Assembly: GCA_050697155.1 (NCBI GenBank)
Contig: JBOGZD010000026.1
Location: forward strand, 1 to 27,363
Length of the DNA: 27,363 nucleotides
Source: JBOGZD01 sp050697155
GTDB taxonomy: Bacteria; Actinomycetota; Thermoleophilia; Solirubrobacterales; 70-9
Direction of reading: 5' to 3'
Part shown: positions 7,585 to 14,884 of the stretch, one piece after another
Layout: each line of letters opens with the position of its first letter
Position numbering within the stretch: position 1 is the first letter of the stretch
Notes under the pieces: generated by a model
What the model saw: only the letters and a program-made list of their open reading frames with translations
The model's database searches: none
What the model was told of the DNA's origin: nothing
Made by a program: the position numbers and the translations under genes

Positions 7585-7621
7585 ACACCCGGGACATACC
7601 CCCCACCCGGGCCGTGTTTTT
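7585..7621 (+). terminator. Rho-independent-like hairpin with T-run
   Basis: Two CCCGGG blocks (7588-7593 and 7606-7611) form a stem that extends through ACA/TGT with a small bulge, followed by TTTT (7618-7621). On the plus strand this resembles an intrinsic terminator, placed only about 50 bases after the predicted start of the preceding promoter. Confidence 0.4.
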
Positions 7622-7663
7622 AGGTTGGACGGCACGTGCGCCCAATTCCCTCTCTGAGTGGTG

Positions 7664-7692
7664 CGACGGGCCCCGCGACCGGGGCCCGTCGT
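7664..7692. terminator. Strong GC hairpin after the csbD-like gene
   Basis: Eleven-base arms (CGACGGGCCCC and GGGGCCCGTCG) flank a six-base loop about 30 bases beyond the csbD-like stop codon. It is probably a terminator for that gene, acting in either direction. It lacks a T-run, so factor-independent action is uncertain. Confidence 0.5.
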
Positions 7693-7720
7693 CATGCATG
7701 AACACGCTTGGTCGCCGGGT

Positions 7721-7909
7721 TCAGGTCCTGCGCTCGAGGTCCTCGACCTCCTGGCGCTTGCGCGCGGCGGCCTGCTCGGCCTCGAACTCCTCCTCCTTGG
7801 CCTCCCCCTTGCGCTCCTCGCGCAGCCCCTCGCGGCGAGTCTCCGGGTCCTTGGTCAGGCCACCGGCGATCTGCTTGATCCGGCCGGTGATCTTGTCGGC
7901 GATGCTCAT
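7721..7909 (-). CDS. CsbD-family stress protein
   Basis: A 62-residue, highly charged, helix-forming protein beginning MSIADKITGRIKQIAGGLTK. This matches the CsbD pattern of a short K-x(n)-G-x-IKQ-x-x-G segment followed by an acidic/basic tail. The ATG at 7909 is chosen over an upstream in-frame ATG because AAGGAG sits nine bases before it. CsbD-like proteins are sigma-B-dependent in Bacillus. Here an exact GTTT-N14-GGGTAT element lies about 40 bases upstream, making direct control by the sigma factor at 3.8-4.7 kb likely. Biochemical function is unknown for the family. Confidence 0.85.
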   Translation of the reverse strand: MSIADKITGRIKQIAGGLTKDPETRREGLREERKGEAKEEEFEAEQAAARKRQEVEDLERRT

Positions 7910-7948
7910 CGCTCGCGCTCCTTCCATCGGTTCATCGTCGGTTCACAG

Positions 7949-7972
7949 ATACCCGGGGGCGCGCTGCAAAAC
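7949..7972 (-). promoter_or_regulatory. Sigma-B-type promoter of the csbD-like gene
   Basis: On the minus strand GTTT (7972-7969) and GGGTAT (7954-7949) are separated by 14 bases, an exact match to the actinobacterial sigma-B/F pattern. The predicted start is about 30 bases upstream of the ATG at 7909. It stands back-to-back with another such promoter at 7988-8012. Confidence 0.75.
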
Positions 7973-7987
7973 CCGTTCGCGAGAGGG

Positions 7988-8012
7988 GTTTCGCCGCCGT
8001 GACTCGGGGTAT
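7988..8012 (+). promoter_or_regulatory. Sigma-B-type promoter of the sulfotransferase gene
   Basis: GTTT (7988-7991) and GGGTAT (8007-8012) are separated by 15 bases, facing right. The -10 box overlaps the ATG at 8011. If it is used, transcription would start near 8019 and translation most likely at the GTG at 8023, giving a leaderless or nearly leaderless message. Confidence 0.6.
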
Positions 8013-8922
8013 GCCGCCGCACGTGCGTGAGGATCAGCTCGCCTGGATCATGGGCTCGTCGCGAAGCGGCAGCAGCTGGCTGCTGCGCATGCTGCGCGAG
8101 CTCGACCGCGTGGTCGGGATCGACGACCCCCACGTCGGCCACCACCTCGGCGTCTGGCGGCCGGTGGCGCTCGCCTGGGCCGCGGCCACCGAGCGCCCGG
8201 CGCTCAACGACCTCCGCGAGCTCAAGCGCGACAAGCCCGACTACTTCTTCTCCGACCGCTACCGCGACGCGTGGATGCCGGCGCTGCGGGAGCTGATCCT
8301 CGCCCGCTTTGGCGCCCAGCTCGCCGCCGAGCACCCGGCCGGTGATCTCGAGTCGCGGCTGGTGGTCAAGGAGCCCGGCTCGCACGCAGCGGACCTGCTG
8401 TTCGAGGCGTTCCCGGACTCGCGCCTGATCTTCCTGCTGCGCGACGGCCGTGACGTGGTCGACTCCTGGCTGGATGCCTACCGCCGCGGGTCCTGGGCGA
8501 TCGAAGAGGGTGCCTTCCCGGTTGCCCGCGAGGGGCGCCTCGCGCTGATCGAGTGGCTGTCGAGCGTCTGGTCCTACCGCAGCCGCGTTGTCGCGGACGC
8601 CTACGCGGAGCGCCCGCCCGACCGGCGCGTCCTGGTCCGCTATGAGAACCTGCTCGCCGACCCGGCGCGCGAGCTGGGGCGGATCGCAGCAATGCTGGGG
8701 CTGGACGTCGGGCCCGCGATCTGCGAACGGATCGCCTCGCGCCACGACTACAACGAGGTCTCGCCGCGACTGCGCGGCGCCGGCCAGGAGATCCGCTCGG
8801 CGAGCCCCGGCGGCTGGCGGCGCAACCTCAGCCGGGCGGAGCAGCGGGCGATGCACGAGATCATGGGCGCCGAACTGCGGGCGCTGGGCTACCTCGACGC
8901 CGCCGGGCGAGCGGCGGCCTGA
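8011..8922 (+). CDS. PAPS-dependent sulfotransferase family protein
   Basis: Predicted cytoplasmic sulfotransferase of about 300 residues that transfers sulfate from PAPS to an unknown acceptor. The 5'-phosphosulfate loop is LAWIMGSSRSGSSWL (about 10-24). The 3'-phosphate-binding motif is RLIFLLRDGRDVVDSW (about 138-153), with R144 and S152 in the expected places. A C-terminal GGWRRNLS segment resembles the RxGxxGxWK-type PAPS motif. Starts at GTG 7999, ATG 8011 and GTG 8023 are all in frame. If the overlapping sigma-B-type promoter is real, 8023 is the true start. No sulfate-activation genes are nearby. The gene stands alone between divergent csbD and convergent merR. Confidence 0.85.
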   Translation: MPPHVREDQLAWIMGSSRSGSSWLLRMLRELDRVVGIDDPHVGHHLGVWRPVALAWAAATERPALNDLRELKRDKPDYFFSDRYRDAWMPALRELILARFGAQLAAEHPAGDLESRLVVKEPGSHAADLLFEAFPDSRLIFLLRDGRDVVDSWLDAYRRGSWAIEEGAFPVAREGRLALIEWLSSVWSYRSRVVADAYAERPPDRRVLVRYENLLADPARELGRIAAMLGLDVGPAICERIASRHDYNEVSPRLRGAGQEIRSASPGGWRRNLSRAEQRAMHEIMGAELRALGYLDAAGRAAA

Positions 8923-8982
8923 TTCCGGCAAATCGACGCGGTCCCGATCCGGACGATCACCGGTTGGCCTGCCTGACCTGGC

Positions 8983-8998
8983 GGCGCGGGCTCGCGCC
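8983..8998. terminator. Hairpin between convergent sulfotransferase and MerR genes
   Basis: GGCGCG and CGCGCC arms with a GGCT loop lie in the 83-base convergent gap. There is no T-run. A possible bidirectional terminator. Confidence 0.3.
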
Positions 8999-9005
8999 CG
9001 ACCCT

Positions 9006-9713
9006 CTAAGAACGGTCGCCGCCGTCGCGCTGCAGCGCTTCGGTGAGCAGCTTTGCGTGCAGCGCGCCGATCAGCGCCGGGAATGGGGCCGCGCCACCCT
9101 CCACAAGGGTGGCGGCGCGCTCTGGGTCCAGGGCCGAGAAGCGCTCGATCAGCAGCTTCAACTCGTCGGTGATCACCGGCTCGAGGCCACGCATCAGGCG
9201 GGCGACGTCGCGGGCGCCGAAGCCGGTGGTCTCGTTCCAGCCCGCCTCTCGGAATCGCGAGATCGCATCCAGGATCCGCAAGTCCGACGCCGAGTAGCCG
9301 CCCTCGCCGGGGCTCAGCACCCCGAGCTCGGCGAGTCGGGTGAGCGCCCGCTCGGGGATGTCAAAGCGCTGGAGAACCTCCGCCGCGGGCGTCCGCTCGC
9401 GGTCGGGCGCCAGCGCCCGGGCGACGAGCGCATCACCCGTCTCGGTCAACGCTCGAAGCCGTTCGACGTCGCCCCCCGCGGACTCGAGCAGCTCGCGGAT
9501 CACCCGCAAGGGCATGAACCGCTCCTCCTGCAGCTGCTTGATGAGCCGGATCCGGTCGACGAACTCGGGCGGGTAGTAGGCCATGTTGCGCGAGGTCTTC
9601 ACCGGCTCGGGGAGCAGGCCCTCGCGCAGGTAATGACGCACGGTGGCGACCGGTACGTCGGCTCGCTCGGCCAGCTCCGAGATCTTGAGCAGCTCTTGGG
9701 CGGGCGCGGCCAC
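9006..9713 (-). CDS. MerR-family transcriptional regulator
   Basis: A 235-residue regulator. The N-terminal MerR winged helix-turn-helix (LKISELAERADVPVATVRHYLREGLLP) is followed by the Tyr-rich YYPPEFVDRIRLIKQLQ wing and a helical C-terminal region of about 150 residues. That region is longer than in metal-sensing MerR proteins and has no cysteine cluster. The start is set at GTG 9713 because the domain begins right after it and the BKACE gene ends at 9725. It is the last gene of the hydratase-carboxyltransferase-BKACE operon, so it likely controls this catabolic island. The palindrome at 13146-13170 is its most obvious candidate target. The effector is probably an acyl-CoA intermediate, by analogy with LiuR-type regulators; this is inference. 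Confidence 0.85.
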   Translation of the reverse strand: MAAPAQELLKISELAERADVPVATVRHYLREGLLPEPVKTSRNMAYYPPEFVDRIRLIKQLQEERFMPLRVIRELLESAGGDVERLRALTETGDALVARALAPDRERTPAAEVLQRFDIPERALTRLAELGVLSPGEGGYSASDLRILDAISRFREAGWNETTGFGARDVARLMRGLEPVITDELKLLIERFSALDPERAATLVEGGAAPFPALIGALHAKLLTEALQRDGGDRS

Positions 9714-9724
9714 GGCGGGGTCGG

Positions 9725-10618
9725 CTAGGCGGGCGCGCGGTCTCGGCGTGGCACGCCGAGCAGCTCGCGCGCCTCCGCGATCGTCGCCGCTCGGCGACCG
9801 ACGTCCTCGGCCATCTGCCGCGCCTTGGCGATCAGCTCGCCGTTCGACTTCGCCATCTCGCCGTTCGGCAGGTAGAGGTTGTCCTCGAGCCCGGCGCGGA
9901 CGTTGCCGCCGAGCGCGAGCGCGGCGCCGATCAGCCGCCACTGGTCGCGCGAGATCCCGATCACCTGCCAGGAGTTCGGCCCCTCCGCCCCGCCCGGGAT
10001 CTGCTCGGACATGAAGGCGACGTTGCGGGCGTTCGGGCGGATGCCGCCATTGACCCCGATCACGAGCGAGATCTGAAGCGGCGGCTCGAGCAGCCCCATG
10101 TCGAGCAGCGGGTCGAGGTTGGCGACGTGGCCGGCGTCGAAGCACTCGTGCTCGGGCTTGATCTTGAGCTCGCGCATCGCGGTCAGGAACTCGATGATCG
10201 TGTCGAACGAGTTCTCGAACACGGCCTTGAAGACGAAGTCCTTGCGGCGGCGCGAGTACTTGGCGTAGTTCATCGAGCTCATGTTCAGCGCCGCGACGTC
10301 GGGGCGCAGCTCGCGCAGGTACTCGATCCGCTTTTCGATCGGCACCCCGATCGCGCCGGTCGAGTAGTTGACGATCACGTCGTCGACCTCGCCCAGGATC
10401 GCCTCGGTGATCGCGCGGAAGTCGTCTGCCTCGTAGGAGGGAGTGCCGTCTGGCGTGCGCGCGTGGATGTGGATCTGCGACGCTCCCTCGTCGACCGCGC
10501 GCCGCGCCTCGGCCGCGTACTCCTCGGGCGTGTACGGAATCGCCGGGCACTGCTCGCGGTTGGCGATCGCACCCGAGATAGAGCAGCTGATGATCACGGG
10601 GTCTTCGAAGCGGCTCAT
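9725..10618 (-). CDS. BKACE-family beta-keto acid cleavage enzyme (DUF849)
   Basis: A 297-residue TIM-barrel enzyme of the 3-keto-5-aminohexanoate cleavage (BKACE) family. Known members condense a beta-keto acid with acetyl-CoA and release acetoacetate plus a new acyl-CoA. Zinc ligands are visible as H50-I-H52 (SQIHIHART) and E245 in GGNVRAGLEDN. Other family marks are ISGAIANR near the N-terminus, NYSTGA (84-89) and ECFDAGH (158-164). It follows the carboxyltransferase gene by 31 bases, a gap filled by a short repeat, and precedes merR by 11 bases, so cotranscription is likely. BKACE members have diverse substrates; the neighbours suggest a branched or acyl-CoA-derived keto acid, but the substrate cannot be read from sequence. 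Confidence 0.92.
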   Translation of the reverse strand: MSRFEDPVIISCSISGAIANREQCPAIPYTPEEYAAEARRAVDEGASQIHIHARTPDGTPSYEADDFRAITEAILGEVDDVIVNYSTGAIGVPIEKRIEYLRELRPDVAALNMSSMNYAKYSRRRKDFVFKAVFENSFDTIIEFLTAMRELKIKPEHECFDAGHVANLDPLLDMGLLEPPLQISLVIGVNGGIRPNARNVAFMSEQIPGGAEGPNSWQVIGISRDQWRLIGAALALGGNVRAGLEDNLYLPNGEMAKSNGELIAKARQMAEDVGRRAATIAEARELLGVPRRDRAPA

Positions 10619-10630
10619 GAGCGCGTCCTG

Positions 10631-10651
10631 GTCACTGGCGACTGGCGACTC
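10631..10651. repeat. Short tandem TGGCGAC repeat in operon gap
   Basis: Two to three copies of a heptamer (ACTGGCG/TGGCGAC) fill the gap between the carboxyltransferase and BKACE genes and reach the carboxyltransferase stop codon. The same unit recurs in both orientations at 12292-12353. Confidence 0.6.
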
Positions 10652-12281
10652 AGACCGGCATCACCCCGTGCTTCTTCCAGGGGCGGTCGACCCGCTTGTC
10701 CTTCGCCATCCGCAGCCCGCGGATGACGGTCGGGCGGGTCTCGCGCGGGTCGATGATGTCGTCGACCATCGCGTTGTGGGCGGGGATGTAGGGGTCGATC
10801 GCCTTGCGGACCTCGGCGAGCATCGCCTCGCGCGTCGCCTCGGGGTCGTCGGAGGCCTCGATCGCCGAGCGGCCGATGATGTTCACCGCGCCCTCGGCGC
10901 CCATCACCGAGATCTCCGCCGAGGGCCAGGCGACGAGCAGGTCGGGCTCATAGGCCTTGCCGTTCATCACGTAGTAGCCGGCGCCGTAGGCCTTGCGCAC
11001 GACGACCGTGATCTTCGGCACCGTCGCCCGCGAGACGGCGTAGAGCATCTTCGCGCCGTGGCGGATGATCCCCGCGTGCTCGACCTTCGAGCCGACCATG
11101 AACCCCGGCACGTCCTGGAGAAAGACGAGCGGGATGTTGAAGGCGTCGCAGAGGTTGACGAAGCGCGCCGCCTTGTCGGCCGAGTCGTTCTCGAGGATGC
11201 CGCCGAGCTGCTTGGGCTGGTTGGCGACGATGCCCACCGGCATCCCGCCGAAGCGGGCGAGGCAGGTGATGATCGTCTTCCCGAACTTCGGCTTGATGTC
11301 GAAGATCTCGCCGTCGTCTGTGATCTCGCGAATGACCTCGTACATGTCGTAGGGGTGGCGTGAGGACTCGGGGACGATGTCGAGCAGGCGCTCGGACATG
11401 CGGTCGTCGGGGTCGTCGGTGGGGCGCAGCGGCGGCTTCTGCTCGCAGTTGGAGGGGAAGTAGGAGAGGTAGGCCTTGACCACCTCGATGCACTCCGCGT
11501 CGTCCTTCACCTCGAGGTCGCCGACGCCGGACTTGCGGCAGTGGACCTTGGCGCCGCCGAGGTCCTCCATCGAGATGTCCTCGCCGGTGACCGCCTTGGT
11601 CAGGTGGGGGCCGGCGAGCGCCATCGCCCCCTGGCCGACGACCATCGGCACGAAGTCCGAGAGGCCGGGGATGTAGGCGGTCCCGGCAGCACACGGACCC
11701 ATCATCGCCGCCACCAGCGGCACCACCCCGGACATCGTCACCTCCTCGCGGAACAGGTGGCCCGAGCCGGCGAAGAGCCCGCCGGCCGCCTCCTGGATCC
11801 GCGCCCCGGCCGAGTCGAGCAGCCAGACGAGCGGCATCCGCTGGCTGAGCGCGAGCTCTCGCAGCCGCGCCATCTTCAGCTCGCCCGTCATCCCCATCGA
11901 TCCGGCCATCACGGTGAAGTCGTAGGCCGCGAGGGCGATCCGGCGCCCGTCGACCTCGGCCCAGCCGGTGATCACTCCGTCGGCGGGTGCCTCCTTGCCC
12001 TCCATCGCGCGCTGAGAGAAGTGCGGGCCGCCATGGATGCCGAGCTCGACGAACGTGCCCGGGTCGACGAGCAGGTCGATCCGCTCGCGCGCGGTCAGCT
12101 TGCCTGCGTCGTGCTGCTTTTTGATCTTCTCCGGCCCACCGCCGAGCCTCGCCTTCTCGCGTCGGGCGTGCAGGTCGTCGACGAGCCCCTTCATGCCGGT
12201 CTGCTCGCCGGCCTCAGTCTCGGGCGGCGCTTCCGGGGCCTCCCCTTCGTGTCCGGTTTCGCTCGTGCTCTCAGCGGCCAT
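10650..12281 (-). CDS. Acyl-CoA carboxylase carboxyltransferase (beta) subunit
   Basis: A 543-residue carboxyltransferase of the propionyl-/methylcrotonyl-CoA carboxylase beta family, which moves CO2 from carboxybiotin to an acyl-CoA. The N-terminal half carries the oxyanion motif DSAGARIQEAAGG (156-168). The C-terminal half carries DVPGFMVGSKVEHAGIIRHGAK (390-411) and RKAYGAGYYVM (429-439). The first 30 residues are an acidic, low-complexity extension; MKGLVDDLHARREKA would be the usual family start. The ATG at 12281 has AGGA before it. No biotin carboxylase or biotin carrier gene is present in the window, so its alpha subunit must come from elsewhere. It lies between the hydratase-like and BKACE genes, whose roles point to acyl-CoA catabolism. 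The substrate is unresolved. Confidence 0.92.
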   Translation of the reverse strand: MAAESTSETGHEGEAPEAPPETEAGEQTGMKGLVDDLHARREKARLGGGPEKIKKQHDAGKLTARERIDLLVDPGTFVELGIHGGPHFSQRAMEGKEAPADGVITGWAEVDGRRIALAAYDFTVMAGSMGMTGELKMARLRELALSQRMPLVWLLDSAGARIQEAAGGLFAGSGHLFREEVTMSGVVPLVAAMMGPCAAGTAYIPGLSDFVPMVVGQGAMALAGPHLTKAVTGEDISMEDLGGAKVHCRKSGVGDLEVKDDAECIEVVKAYLSYFPSNCEQKPPLRPTDDPDDRMSERLLDIVPESSRHPYDMYEVIREITDDGEIFDIKPKFGKTIITCLARFGGMPVGIVANQPKQLGGILENDSADKAARFVNLCDAFNIPLVFLQDVPGFMVGSKVEHAGIIRHGAKMLYAVSRATVPKITVVVRKAYGAGYYVMNGKAYEPDLLVAWPSAEISVMGAEGAVNIIGRSAIEASDDPEATREAMLAEVRKAIDPYIPAHNAMVDDIIDPRETRPTVIRGLRMAKDKRVDRPWKKHGVMPV

Positions 12282-12291
12282 GGTTCCTGCT

Positions 12292-12353
12292 AGTCGCCAG
12301 TCGCCAGTCGCCAGCTGTCAGCCCTGGCGACTGGTGCCTGGTGACTGGCGACC
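12292..12353. repeat. Inverted cluster of TGGCGAC heptamer repeats
   Basis: Three direct AGTCGCC copies are followed by several copies of the reverse complement (CTGGCGACTGG, then degenerate units), forming a long imperfect hairpin. It fills the 72-base gap between the hydratase-like and carboxyltransferase genes. The same heptamer is found at 10631-10651, suggesting a dispersed intergenic repeat family. Confidence 0.7.
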
Positions 12354-13145
12354 TCATCTTCCCTTCCATTCCGGCTCGCGCTTCGCAAAGAACGCGGTCA
12401 CTCCCTCGATCGCGTCCTCCGTCGACAGCTCGATCGTCAGCTGCGAGCGCAGGTAGTCGAGCGCGTCGGCGAGCGGCATGTCCATCTGCCGCCAGATCGC
12501 GTCCTTGCCCAGGCGCATGATCAGCGGCGACTTCGACGCCAGCCTCCCGGCCCAGTCGCGGACGGCGTCGTCGAACTCCTCCGCCGGCACGACCTTGTTC
12601 ACGATCCCCGCCTCGCACGCCTCCTCGGCGCTCAGGCGCTCGCCCAGCAGCAGCATCTCGTTCGTCTTCTTGCGCGGCACGTTGCGGTAGATCAGCGCCA
12701 TGATCATGAACGGGAACAGGCCGACGTTGATCTCGGGGGTGCCGAACCCCGCGCTCTCCTTGGCGATGATCAGGTCGCAGGCGAGCGCGATCCCGAGCGA
12801 GCCGGCGAGCACGTGGCCGTTGGCCGCGACCAGCGACGGCTTGCCGAGCTCGCCGAGCAGCTTGAACACGCGCACGAAGGCCTCCGAGGCGAAGTGCTTG
12901 TGGACCGTCGCCGCGTCGTCGCCGAACCCGGCGAGGTTGGCGCCCGAGGAGAACACCTTCTCGTGCGAGGAGGTGAGCACCACCACCCGGACCGCGTCGT
13001 CGTCGCGCGCCGACTCGAGCGCCGCGATCAGCTCTCCCAGCAGCTCGGCCGAGAGCGCGTTGCGGGTCTCGGGATCGTCGAGGGTGATCGTGGCGACGCC
13101 GTCGTCGACCTCGTAGTTGATCTTCTCGTAGCTCGCGCCGGCCAT
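12354..13145 (-). CDS. Enoyl-CoA hydratase/isomerase (crotonase) family protein
   Basis: A 263-residue crotonase-fold protein. Oxyanion-hole segments are FSSGANL (65-71) and GHVLAGSLGIALACD (110-124). The usual C-terminal FFAKREPEWKGR is present. Of the two catalytic glutamates of true enoyl-CoA hydratases, the second is kept (E138 in FGTPEI) but the first is replaced by glycine (G118). A standard hydratase mechanism is therefore doubtful; isomerase, hydrolase or specialised activity is possible. It is the first gene of the minus-strand operon leading to the carboxyltransferase, BKACE and MerR. A near-consensus promoter ends so close to the ATG that the message should be leaderless. Confidence 0.88.
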   Translation of the reverse strand: MAGASYEKINYEVDDGVATITLDDPETRNALSAELLGELIAALESARDDDAVRVVVLTSSHEKVFSSGANLAGFGDDAATVHKHFASEAFVRVFKLLGELGKPSLVAANGHVLAGSLGIALACDLIIAKESAGFGTPEINVGLFPFMIMALIYRNVPRKKTNEMLLLGERLSAEEACEAGIVNKVVPAEEFDDAVRDWAGRLASKSPLIMRLGKDAIWRQMDMPLADALDYLRSQLTIELSTEDAIEGVTAFFAKREPEWKGR

Positions 13146-13170
13146 AAGTAGAAAGTATTACTCTTTACTT
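13146..13170. promoter_or_regulatory. AT-rich palindromic operator between divergent catabolic genes
   Basis: A 12-1-12 palindrome with 10 of 12 matching pairs (AAGTAGAAAGTA against TACTCTTTACTT) abuts the hydratase-like ATG. It stands out in a GC-rich background and overlaps the -10 box of the minus-strand promoter. It is a likely binding site for a regulator such as the MerR protein of the same operon. Confidence 0.65.
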
Positions 13171-13183
13171 TACGCGTTGTCGA
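13155..13183 (-). promoter_or_regulatory. Sigma-70-type promoter of the hydratase/carboxyltransferase/BKACE operon
   Basis: On the minus strand TCGACA (13183-13178) and TAATAC (13160-13155) are spaced by 17 bases, each one mismatch from TTGACA/TATAAT-type consensus. The start would fall near 13148, only a few bases before the ATG at 13145. Confidence 0.6.
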
Positions 13184-13222
13184 GCGGCGCGGGCGCGCGC
13201 CGTGGCGAGAAGGAGCGATCGA

Positions 13223-14425
13223 GTGGAAGCAGCGACCGTGATCAAGCCCGACCATCAGGCGGCGCGCCCGCACATGCTGTTCACCGACGAGCACGAGGAC
13301 CTGCGCGAGTCGATGAGGGCCTGGGTGCTGAAGGAGCTCCAGCCCCACCGCAACGAGTGGGAGGAGACGCAATGGCCGAGCGAGGTCATGCGCCGCGCCG
13401 GAGAGCTCGGCTTCCTCGGGCTCTGCTTTCCGGAGGAGTACGGCGGGCAGGGCGGCGACTACTACTACTCGCTGGTGCGCGCCGAGTGCATGAGCTACTC
13501 CGGCTCGGGCGGGACCAACATGGGGTTCGCGGTTCAGACCGACATGGTGCTGCCGCCGATCCACCTACTCGGCACCGAGGACCAGAAGCAGCGCTACCTC
13601 GTCCCCGGGATCAAGGGCGAGAAGATCGGCTGCCTCGGGATCACCGAGCCGGGCGCGGGCTCCGACGTCGCGGCGATCCGCACCAAGGCCGTACGCGACG
13701 GCGACGACTACCTGATCTCGGGCTCCAAGACGTTCATCACCAACGGCCCGCGCGCCGACTTCATCGTCCTGGTCGCGAAGACCGACCCGGACGCCGCCCA
13801 CGCCGGGATCACGCTGTTCGTCGTCGACCTGCGTGACGAGGACGGCAACCACGTGCCCGGGTTCACGGTCTCGCGCGAGCTCGAGAAGATGGGCATGCAC
13901 GCCTCCGACACCGGCGAGCTCACCTTCGAGGAGGTCCGCGTCCCCGCCGCGAACCTGCTCGGCGAGGAGGGGAAGGGCTTCTACCACATCTCCTGGGAGC
14001 TTCAGTCCGAGCGCCTGGTGGCCGCCGCCGGCTGCTACGCCGGCGCCGAGCGGATGTTCGAGCGCACGCTCGAGTACGCGAAGGAACGCGAGGCGTTCGG
14101 CCGGCCGATCGGCCGCTTCCAGGCGATCCGCCACAAGTTCGCCGAGATGGCGACCAAGATCGAGGCCGCGAAGCAGTTCACCTACGCGACCGCCTGGCGC
14201 TACGCCAACGGCGAGTATCCGGTCCGCGAGATCACCATGGCCAAGCTCTACGCCTCGCGGATGTGCTGCGAGGTGGCCGACGAGTGCGTCCAGATCCTCG
14301 GCGGCTACGGCTACATGAAGGAGTACGAGATCGAGCGGGCCTACCGCGACGTGCGCCTGAACCGGATCGGCGCCGGCACCGACGAGATCATGCTCGACGT
14401 GATCGGGCGCAGCTACGGGCTCTAG
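13223..14425 (+). CDS. Acyl-CoA dehydrogenase
   Basis: A 400-residue flavoenzyme of the acyl-CoA dehydrogenase family, oxidising an acyl-CoA to the 2-enoyl-CoA. FAD/substrate motifs GCLGITEPGAGSD (136-148) and FITNGPRADF are present, as are EREAFGRPIGRFQAIRHKFAEM (288-309) and the C-terminal CVQILGGYGYMKEY. The medium-chain catalytic glutamate position near the C-terminus is alanine (GAGTDEIM). A glutamate is present in SERLVAAAG (E263), the position used by isovaleryl-/long-chain-type enzymes. GTG 13223 is chosen because AAGGAG lies seven bases upstream. It is divergent from the hydratase-like operon across a palindrome and is followed by two SnoaL-like genes. Confidence 0.93.
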   Translation: MEAATVIKPDHQAARPHMLFTDEHEDLRESMRAWVLKELQPHRNEWEETQWPSEVMRRAGELGFLGLCFPEEYGGQGGDYYYSLVRAECMSYSGSGGTNMGFAVQTDMVLPPIHLLGTEDQKQRYLVPGIKGEKIGCLGITEPGAGSDVAAIRTKAVRDGDDYLISGSKTFITNGPRADFIVLVAKTDPDAAHAGITLFVVDLRDEDGNHVPGFTVSRELEKMGMHASDTGELTFEEVRVPAANLLGEEGKGFYHISWELQSERLVAAAGCYAGAERMFERTLEYAKEREAFGRPIGRFQAIRHKFAEMATKIEAAKQFTYATAWRYANGEYPVREITMAKLYASRMCCEVADECVQILGGYGYMKEYEIERAYRDVRLNRIGAGTDEIMLDVIGRSYGL

Positions 14426-14458
14426 TGGGCTCGCCGGCCGCCGCCGCGATCGGCGAGG

Positions 14459-14884
14459 ATGGCGAGGGTGCCCGACGACGCGGTGAAGACGGTGCGCGAA
14501 TCGCTCGACCGGTTCCTCGCCGGTGACCGGCGCGGCGCTGCCGCGACCTGGGCGGAGGACGCGATCGGCGTGCCGCCCCGGGAGTGGCCGGAGTCGGGCG
14601 TGCTCGAGGGTCGCGAGGCGATCCTCGCCATGTTCGAGAGCTGGGACCTCGCTTTCGGCTCCGACTGGCCGTCGAAGATGACGACCGAACGCGTCACCGA
14701 CCTCGGCGAAGGGCGAGTCCTGGTCGAGCTCGCCTTCGAGCCCAGCGGCGTCCAGAGCGGCATCCCCCTCGACCAGTCCCTGTCGGCCATCTACACGGTG
14801 CGCGAGGAGCGGATCGTCGAGGCCCGATTCTTCGTCGGCCGCGACGAGGCACGCGCGTCCGCCGGCCTGGAGCTTGAGGAGTGA
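14459..14884 (+). CDS. SnoaL/NTF2-like domain protein
   Basis: A 141-residue single-domain protein with the alpha+beta cone pattern of the SnoaL/NTF2 superfamily: helical VKTVRESLDRFLAGD, then WAEDAIGVPP, LEGREAILAMFESW and strands with IYTVREERIVEARFFVGRDEA. Such proteins include ketosteroid-isomerase-like enzymes and many of unknown role. It starts 33 bases after the acyl-CoA dehydrogenase and overlaps the next gene by four bases (GTGA), so the three are probably one operon. No catalytic residues can be assigned with confidence. Confidence 0.75.
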   Translation: MARVPDDAVKTVRESLDRFLAGDRRGAAATWAEDAIGVPPREWPESGVLEGREAILAMFESWDLAFGSDWPSKMTTERVTDLGEGRVLVELAFEPSGVQSGIPLDQSLSAIYTVREERIVEARFFVGRDEARASAGLELEE

